Part shown: positions 1-23,100 of the stretch, one piece after another | How positions within the stretch are numbered: position 1 is the stretch's first letter | Layout of the letters: the number at the start of each line of letters is the position of its first letter | Assembly: GCA_009731375.1 (NCBI GenBank) | Contig: BJOX01000038.1 | Coordinates: 328,347-392,346, forward strand | DNA length: 64,000 nt | Reading direction: 5' to 3' | Source: Paulinella micropora | Taxonomy: Eukaryota > Cercozoa > Imbricatea > Euglyphida | Translations under genes and position numbers: made by a program | Notes under the pieces: generated by a model | The model's database searches: none | Told to the model about the DNA's origin: nothing | The model's input: the letters and a program-made list of their open reading frames with translations, nothing else

Positions 1-50
1 ATAATAATAATAATAATAGTAATAATAATAATGAAAATAATAATAATAAT

Positions 51-316
51 AGTGCTTCTCTGTCAATGGCTGATGCATTTCTGCACATGCGCCTCCATCG
101 TCTCACCCGTGAGGGGAGTACGAATAATTGACGATAAGCTCTAATGACACCCCCGCAAGGGCAGTTCCAACACTTCCAGACGGGCCGGTATGTTCAATGA
201 AAATACTGGTCCAGACGGATCGGTATGTTCAATGAAAATACTGGTGGCACCGACGGGAATCGAACTGGCGACAGGGCCCAGATGGTAGAACTTGACCACT
301 GGGCTATCACGGTGTC
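51..316 (-). mobile_element. tRNA-derived SINE, copy 1
   Basis: Read on the minus strand, the element starts with a 72-nt tRNA-like head (316 down to 245). The head has an A-box-like TAGCCCAGTGG and a B-box-like AGTTCGATTCC, and its ends GACACCG/CGGTGCC can pair with one mismatch. A body of about 190 nt follows, which includes a duplicated CCAGTATTTTCATTGAACATACC segment (given here in two parts: CCAGTATTTTCATT then GAACATACC). The 3' end reads into (ATT)n. A near-identical copy lies at 30,269-30,536 and a truncated one at 29,961-30,009. A tRNA head, a shared body and a simple-repeat tail are the hallmarks of a Pol III SINE moved by LINE machinery. It encodes no protein. Confidence 0.8.
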
Positions 317-317
317 C

Positions 318-381
<64 letters not shown>
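318..381. repeat. (TAA)n array
   Basis: Uninterrupted TAA trinucleotides directly flank the 5' end of the SINE. Its 3' end also lies in TAA/ATT repeat (1-50), so the element sits inside, or seeded, a triplet array. Confidence 0.9.
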
Positions 382-382
<1 letters not shown>

Positions 383-884
383 TAGAGGCTGCGCCAACAC
401 CTGAAATGATGGTTTGCGGTGCGCTTTCGCACCTCCCCCCCCCGCCCCCCCCCTCTTCCCAAGGTCGCTTTTCCTCTCATTCACACATGCACAACTTTAC
501 AGCCTTGGAGCAATCTCAGCCATTCATTTTGGTGCCGGCGAATTCGCTTCGGGTACGTACACTTGCGGGGCTGGGGTTCTCGGGGGGAGGCCCCCTTCCA
601 CAGTCGATGTGGTACGTTCAATTGCAGGGGTAACCGGCACAAAACCTTCCGGCACAACTCTTAGAGCCTTGGAGCATTATCAGCCATTCATGGTGTGCGC
701 AAACGGCGCCTGGTGGCAAAAAGACCTCAATTTTCTGGTTTGGGTGCCACCCGTGACCAAAATGGGTACGTACAATTGCAGGGCTGGGGTTCCCGGGGGG
801 AGGCTCCCGCGGACCCCCTCCTTCCCCGTCGACAAGGTACGTTCGATTGCCATAGGTACCGGCAAGTACTCCACAAAAAACAAG
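382..884. repeat. diverged duplicated sequence, no gene seen
   Basis: Two related segments (about 548-650 and 760-870) share GGGTACGTAC, GCTGGGGTTC and GGGGGGAGGC motifs with spacing kept. The six frames give only short, proline- or cysteine-rich ORFs with no recognisable domain. I see no gene here. Confidence 0.5.
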
Positions 885-887
885 GAA

Positions 888-1056
888 TTTGGCATTCAGG
901 ACACTCACCTAACGCAAACATTTGCGCGAATTCCCAAAAAATTATATCAGCATCAACATCGAGTCTGGGGCTAGCCACCCTGTCAATATGAGCTCCCAAC
1001 TCCTCCTGGTTCACACAAACCATGATTTTTAGGGACAGGGGGTGCCAAAAAAGGCC

Positions 1057-1107
<51 letters not shown>

Positions 1108-1124
1108 NNNNNNNNNNNNAAGCC

Positions 1125-1162
<38 letters not shown>

Positions 1163-1490
1163 AGAATTTGGCATTCAAGACACTCCCCTAACGCAAATAT
1201 TCGCGTGAATTCCAAAAAAAATTATATCAGCATCAAAATCGTGTCTGTGGCTAGCCAATAAGAGCTCCCAACTCCTCCTGGTTCACACAAGCCATGATTT
1301 ATAGGGACAGGGGTGCGGAAAAAAAAATGGCATTCAGGACACTGCCCTAAGGCAAATATTTGCGTGAATTCCAAAAAAATCATATATCAACATCGAGTCT
1401 GGGGCTAGCCACCCTGCAAATATGAGCTCCCAACTCCTCCTCGTTCCCACAAACCATGATTTATAGGGACAGGGGTGCGGAAAAGGGAGG
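888..1490. repeat. three-copy tandem repeat, unit about 160 bp
   Basis: Three copies begin near 888, 1,162 and 1,328. Each carries TTGGCATTCA, CTAACGCAAA, TCGTGTCTGTGG/TCGAGTCTGGGG, CTAGCCA and AGCTCCCAACTCCTCCT. The first two are separated by long poly-A tracts and a 12-N gap (1,108-1,119), where assembly is unreliable. Confidence 0.75.
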
Positions 1491-1598
1491 GGGGGTACAC
1501 AATTTCCATCCCCCCCCCTCTACTCCCAACACCTTTCAGGGATAATAATAGTGATGTAATGATGATTATAACAAAATATGATATATCAAACAAAGTAC

Positions 1599-16603
<15,005 letters not shown>

Positions 16604-17228
16604 CTGTGCATGTTTATTTTCATGCTCGTATGTTTATGTTCATTTATGAAGAATATTTTTAGACAGGCAGACAGGCAACAACAGTCTTTGGGCCAACTTT
16701 GTTGGCCGAACTTGGACGAACACCAAACACTTTCATTCTTCATTTCCGTTGAAAATTATGCTGGCTAAGGTCAGCGATTATTTTTGCAGTGCAGTTGGAG
16801 AAGACATACAGGAGTATTCACCGACTGCAGTCGTTGAAAATGGCGCCACCCCAATGAAATGGTGCATAAGGAGAGGTTGACATGTCGCACAAAACAGTGA
16901 ATATAATTGGTGCAGATTTTTTAAGAGCGCAAAAAGCGTTTGCAACCAAGCCAGCATGGGTTTCACAAATCAGCTCTGGGATCCACTATCCACCTTTCTC
17001 TGCCCACACCAAACAAAAACAAAGAACAGTCGGTAGACTGTTGTTCGAGACAGGCCGGGCCAGGGGTGTGGGGCGCACCGCCCGAGGTTATAAGCCTTTT
17101 TATTAGGGTGACCCCTTTCGTGCTCCAGCCTTCGAGCTCTTCGTCGAGTAGTTCTTCGAGCTCTTCATCGAGCAGTTCCTCAACATCCACTCCATTACGG
17201 TACTTACGGTCCATCCCGTCGAACAAAA
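16604..17228. other. unassigned non-repetitive sequence
   Basis: No domain-bearing ORF is seen. 17,100-17,190 has Ser-encoding TCGAGCTCTTCGTCGAG repeats. The upstream part of the minus-strand gene may lie here, but I could not fix its splice sites. Confidence 0.4.
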
Positions 17229-17513
17229 AGCAGCCCAAGACGGCGGTTGGACCCACCACGCCTCTCCAGGAGCTCCTCTGCCACTGCCGCGACACCGTCT
17301 TCATCCTCGTTTTCTCTCGCACCCCTGTCTCCGGCGTCGTCTTCTTCTTCAGCCTCCACACCTGATCCAACTGGAAAGCGCAAACCTGAGGCCTCGCCGG
17401 AAGGGTCCGAACCAGTTAGAGAAGAAGCGCAAGATGAAGGGGAAAAGGGGCGTGGGCAAGAATGTCTAGATTTGCTCTTCTCGACCTCTCGAGAAACACT
17501 CAAGATTTTTTAA
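17229..17513 (+). CDS. possible 3' exon, Ser/Pro-rich to acidic protein
   Basis: An open frame without a nearby ATG runs to a stop at 17,511-17,513. It reads SPRRRLDPPRLSRSSSATA, a Ser/Pro-rich linker, TPDPTGKRKPEASPEG, then an acidic stretch and LDLLFSTSRETLKIF. The composition looks like a real low-complexity tail, but antisense frames are open too and no family is recognised. Confidence 0.3.
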   Translation, partial: SSPRRRLDPPRLSRSSSATAATPSSSSFSLAPLSPASSSSSASTPDPTGKRKPEASPEGSEPVREEAQDEGEKGRGQECLDLLFSTSRETLKIF

Positions 17514-17569
17514 TGTCTTCGTCTACGGATGCTGCGATGCATGCTGCCTGGACCAACGCTACTTGTAGT

Positions 17570-17600
17570 CGTAGGCCTACTAGTAGTAGTAGTAGTAGTT

Positions 17601-17684
<84 letters not shown>

Positions 17685-18485
17685 ATAGTAGGTCACCATC
17701 TAGTTAAATCAATAGCTCTTGAGCTAACGATTTGCATGGATGACCAGAAGTTAAGTTAAATTAACTTCATTAAATCGAAGGCCTAGGCCTAGTAGTAGTA
17801 GTAGTAGAAGAAAAAACAGTTACCCTTCCTAGCCTAGCCTAGTAGTAGTAGTAGTAGTAGTAGTAGTATATATTATTATAGTATCTATACATATTTACAT
17901 CTAATTTTTCTTTTTCTTTTTAACCTCATGTATATATGTATATGTATATATATATACATATACATATATATATATATTACCTGTGTTCCATTTCATTTTC
18001 ACTTCATTTCCTCTTTATTTTATTTTTATTTTATTTTTAATACTCTCAATCTACTTTTATTTTTATTTTATTTTAATACTCTTAATAATTTAATTTTTCA
18101 TTTTATTAATAATTTGAGAAGTTCACCATCTAGTTAAATCCATAGCTTGAGCTAACGATTTGTATGGATGATCAGAAGTTAAATTTAACTTCATTAAATC
18201 GAATGTCTAGGCCTAGTAGTAGTAGTAGTAATAGTAGCAGTAGTAGTAGTAGCAGCAGTAGTGGTAGCAGCAGTAGTAGTAGCATTTTATTTTATTTTAT
18301 TTATTTTATTTTATTTTATTTTATTTCATTTATTTTATTTTATTTTATTTATTTTTAAATAATTTGAGAAGCAGGTCACCATCTAGTTGCATCAATAGCT
18401 CTTGAGCTAACGATTTGCATAGATGACCAGATGTCACTAGTATTCGTACAAGTAACTTCATAAAATCGAAGGCCTAGTGGTAATA

Positions 18486-18516
<31 letters not shown>

Positions 18517-18722
18517 CAGTAATAGTAGTAGTAGTAGTATAGTAGTAGTAGTAGCATCTATTTTATTTTCTTTTAATATTTTAATATTTTTAATAATTTA
18601 ATTTTTTTATTATTCTTAATAATTTGAGAAGGTCACCATCTAGTTAAATCAATAGCTCTTGAGCTAACGATTTGTATGGATGACCAGATGTTAATTTTAT
18701 TAACTTCATTAAATCGAAGGCC
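17570..18722. repeat. (TAG)n-bearing satellite, four units
   Basis: An 80-90-bp core (GTCACCATCTAGTT ... GAGCTAACGATTTG ... TAAATCGAAGGCCTAG) starts near 17,691, 18,121, 18,374 and 18,631. Each copy is followed by (TAG)n and usually an A/T-rich (ATTTT)n stretch. Element 1 is inserted at the GGCC of the fourth unit, and the array resumes at 29,650. Confidence 0.8.
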
Positions 18723-18959
18723 TGTATTGCCCCCAACGATAGCTCGGAAAAAAGTCGGTAATACAACCAAACACAGTCCTCAAGAATGAGAATGATGTCT
18801 CGTTGTATTAGCTCAGTGAAGCCAAAAAGGAAAACTGCAACAGACCAGGAATAAAATGGCATCAGGTCCAATCCGGACAAATAATACTGAAAAACAAGCT
18901 TGTGCACCTGTCACCAGGAAAAGGTATTTTTACCGGCTATCCGGGGGGTGATGCCTACA
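18723..18959 (-). repeat. 3' LTR of element 1
   Basis: The LTR is bounded by TGTA...TACA on both strands. It matches 29,413-29,649 along its length with a handful of differences. Confidence 0.92.
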
Positions 18960-18972
18960 GTACCCCCTCCCG
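18960..18972 (-). other. polypurine tract of element 1
   Basis: The coding strand reads CGGGAGGGGGTA directly before the LTR start TGTAGGCATC. This is the expected place and composition for the plus-strand primer. Confidence 0.8.
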
Positions 18973-20112
18973 ATTTTATGACGGAAATAGCATTTTCGTC
19001 ATACACCTTTTGATTTCTTTCTGCAAATAGTATGCGATNNNNNNNNNNTTGCTGTTGACATTCAAGACAACAAAAATTAGTTTTTCATTTTTGTGTCAGA
19101 TTTTCATTTTTGTGACAGTTTTTCATTTTTGTGACAAAAATTCAAATTTTCAAATTTAACGGTAACATTTCGCGAAAATTTACGATATTTTGCGGACGAA
19201 TATAGCAGTTAATTTGAAAAATTCAAATTTTCACCCAAAATCAAAATTCCAACCAAAACTGAAATTCCAACCAAAACAGAAAAATCAATTTTTTTTNNNN
19301 NNNNNNGAATGTCAACAGCATTAGTATGCGCTATGGAGTCACGGTCATGCCACACAGCGCATCGACCCACGGATAGACGCTAAAAGACGATAAATATATC
19401 CTCATACAGCACGTCAAAGCGGATTCTCTAGCCTTTCTTGTAAATTTTGAACTCCTTCACCTCAATTTCTTTTTTTTTCTTCTTTTTTTTTCTGCAGTAT
19501 GTCAAGAACAAACGTACTATTAATAAAAAAAAATACAAGCAACGTGGTGCTGTAGTACGATTCCCCCTTTGATCTCCTTCTTCTTATCATTATCATTATT
19601 ATTATCATTATTATTNNNNNNNNNNNNNNNNNNNNNNNNNNNNNNNNNNNNNNNNNNNNNNNNNNNNNNNNNNNNNNNNNNNNNNNNNNNNNNNNNNNNN
19701 NNNNNNNNNNNNNNNNNNNNNNNNNCGAAGTCGAGGTTACGTGACCCGACCCTGCGATATACCGACACAAGTAGAGATTGACCGTGCTCAGGTACGACAG
19801 TATATAATCTATCGTAAAAAATAATTTAATGAAAGTTTCAGAGAACATTTCATTTTCGAGAACATCATCCCAGGACTTGGAAAGGGTCATACCCGGGAAC
19901 ACCATCGCTCAATACACTAGCGATCCCCGTATACGGTGTAGTATCATCGTCGATCGACCTTTCGCACTCGTATGTTGCGATCGAATGCCAAGTTATATCA
20001 CTGAGTCTTTTTAATATTCATATTGATAACTGATGATGCATGATCAAATCATGATACGCCGTGGGCAATCAATCAGTTTATTTGAGACGCATAAAGAAAA
20101 ATAGTTTCTTTG
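18973..20112. other. 3' non-coding region of element 1 with nested insertion and gaps
   Basis: This is non-coding DNA between pol and the polypurine tract. It holds a nested TIR element (19,037-19,322), a (TTATCA)n patch and a 110-N gap (19,616-19,725). The corresponding part of element 2 (43,687-44,469) is similar outside the insertion. Confidence 0.7.
19037..19322. mobile_element. MITE-like TIR element nested in element 1
   Basis: Ends TGCTGTTGACATTC and GAATGTCAACAGCA are inverted repeats. The insert is flanked by the 8-bp direct repeat AGTATGCG (19,029-19,036 and 19,323-19,330). The interior is very A/T-rich with TTTTTCATTTTTGTGACA repeats and no ORF. An 8-bp duplication suggests the hAT class. 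Two 10-N gaps lie close to the ends, so a join artefact must be excluded. Confidence 0.6.
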
Positions 20113-23100
20113 TCACTGCCTTCGTCGTCTGGCGCGGATTTCTTTGCCTGGTGGAGGACCACCAACAAAAGTCAGATCGAACTTTGACTGTTCGAGAATG
20201 TCCCAGATCTTATTAGGGATTCCGCCCAACGATAATTCAAAAGGGACATCAAGCACTCCTCTTGGCAGTGTCTGAATGGTCCACGCAGTGTAATCCTTGT
20301 CTCTGGGAGTAATTGTATCATCCCATGTCTCGAGACTTTTTGCGTCTTTATATACTGGCAGATAATGTCTTGCCTTTGGATCCTCAACCGGGTCCATACT
20401 TCTCCAGAACTGGAGTATCGGTTGTACTATCTTTGCGGCTGATGATATTTTGAGTGTCCGTGTGACACGCATCTGTCGTGGGACCGCCACGACCCGCATC
20501 AAGTATAAGTCTGAGAGAGTGTCATCAGCGACATGTTGTTCCGCTGGTCTCATCAGATAGAAAACATTTTTCACCCATGCGATGGTTGCTATCGCATCGC
20601 CTTCCTTCCATCGCTCATGGACAATCTCAACGTTGCCCGCGTTTGGGTCAGTGTCCGTCCCCTCCTCCTCCTGGTGGACGTCCTTTGATCTCATCGACCT
20701 CATCGCCTTCCTCGGTTGGTCGTTGATAAGATCATTCCGCGCTCTCCTTAGCTGCGCCTCTGTGATCTTCTCCTTCTTTCCGCTATGCTCTCGCGGAGAC
20801 TTGGACTGAGTCCCCACCGCGCTTATGCGGTCAGTCTTCTCCTTGCTGTCCACCTCACTCTCCTCCTTCTCAGCTATCGGTGCCCGATAAGCATCGTCTT
20901 GGTCTATGCCAGCCTCCTTGTGGATGGGCGGCACCTCTTTGAAATCATCCTTCATCCGTTTTAACGCCTCCTCAACGGATTCATCTTCCAGTAAGAAGGG
21001 ATCATACTTAATCAGCCTTCTTACATTCACAATTTGCACCTTCCCTCTACCCCTGATCTTGTAATTCAGAGGTCCCGTCTGTTCCATAATCTGATAAGGT
21101 CCTTTCCAGTGAGTGAACAGCTTAGAGCTGACTCCCTTCGGGACTTGAGGATGGTACAATAGTACAATATCCCCGACCTGGAACTTGATCTGATCCAAGT
21201 GCGCTTGTCGCACCCCTTCAGCATCAGTCTTTCGGCGCTCCGCCTCTCTATGCGCCCTGACTATTTGTTCCGCCTCCATCTTCACTCTAAGTCTCATCCC
21301 AAACAACTCATCCGCATCCGCCCAAGTGTCTTTTGGGTGAAGGAGCGAAGTCGGGATATCAGGCTCACGCCCATATACTAACTGATATGGCGAGATTGAG
21401 CTCTTCGAGCCTCCTAACGCCGTAGAGGGTAGACAGTTCATTGCAAACGCAAATGATGGTGCTGCCTCGACCCATGCTCTTTGATTCTCCTTCTTCGTGC
21501 AATACATCTTTAGCGAGGCTTTGAGGGGTCTGTGTACCCGCTCGATTTTCCCATTTGCTCGCGGGTTATAGGCAGTAACATATTGCCATTTCATCCCGTA
21601 ATACTTAGATAGTTTGTCGATGACCTCGTTATTAAAGTCCGAGCCTCGATCAGAACATATCTTTCTTGGTACTCCGATCTGTGAGATGATCCTATCGATC
21701 AGCGCCTCGGCCGTCGTCTTGCCGGTAACGTCTTTGACAGGGATGATCCACACATAGTTGGTGGCTCTGTCAATAGCCGTAAGGAGGTATTTGTAACCAT
21801 CCTTCGATTCTGGGAAAGGTCCCACATGATCAATGTGTATAAACTCAAACATCCCCGCATGAAGAGGAAATTCGCCAATCAGGCCGAAATTTGCCTTCAG
21901 TGGTGTTTTGTTTATCTTGCACGGGATGCATGCATCCACCGCCTGATCTATCTCCTCCTTCATCTTCTTCCACCAGAATCGCCTCGCTACGAACATATGA
22001 GTTCGTTGTCGACCCGGATGCGCCAAAAGTGGGCAATTGTGGGCTGCGACAAATATAAATCGTCTCAGACTCTCCGGTACCCAAAGGGTCCATTTGTCCG
22101 GCTGTGACGCATAGCGACCGTGAAGGCCCTTGTACCACAGTAGACCATCTCTCCATCCCATCTCCTTCATCTGATCTTTGATCGCTTTCGTCATCCGTAG
22201 CTCATCCGGGTTCTGATATAACTGTATCAGTTCTTTAAACTCCGGATCTTGAGCCTGTTGTTGCCTCCATGCGGTAGGCGAGGCTATATGGATAGTACCA
22301 TCTTCTAGCCGTACCCCGATTCTTTCCGGGTCATCGTCTAGGTCACTTCTCCGCTCTTGAGGAGGCTCCGCATAAACTTCCTGCGTCTCCTCTTCCTCTC
22401 TTATGTTCGCCTTCGCATTCTCATATACCTCATAGGACCACTCAGCGTCCTCCTGGGTATGTAGCTCACAACATATCCCGTGATCCGGGCCTTGTGGACT
22501 GTACCGTAGACCTGTGCGGTCATATCGGACTCCACTCGCCATCTCCATCGCCTCAATGTGGCTGACCTCATACACCTTGTCAGTGGACAAGTCTTCCATC
22601 TCCACCGTGGACACCAACGCCGATACTTCTGAGTTAAACTCTAGCCTAGAGAGGCTATCAGCGACCACATTTCGCTTTCCCGGTAGATGGACCATTGTAA
22701 AATCGAAACAAGACAAGAACGCTTGCCACCGCGCCAGCCGTCCCGTCTGTTCATGATTCATCAACCATAACAGGTTATGATGATCAGTTCTGACAGTAAA
22801 TTGAGGTCCTCCCCACAAATACTCTCTGAGCCTCTTGAGGGCCCATACTACCGCCAACGCCTCTCTTTGCCTTGTGCAATAGTTTCTCTCCGCCGCACAC
22901 AACTTCCTACTAATAAACATGATTGGGCGTAATTTCTTCTCCTCATCCTCTTGTTGTAATACAGCCCCAATCGCAAACTTAGATGCGTCTGTATCGACTA
23001 CGAATTGTTTCGTAAAGTCGGGCATCGTTAACACCAGTCCTCCGTCTTTCGGGTCTTTGTAAATGAGATCTTTGAGCGCATGAAACGCTTGCAAAGCCTC

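Noticed and set aside
245-316. Functional tRNA gene
   Set aside because: The head folds only partly, has a body fused to it and recurs at 30,465-30,536, so it is a SINE head.
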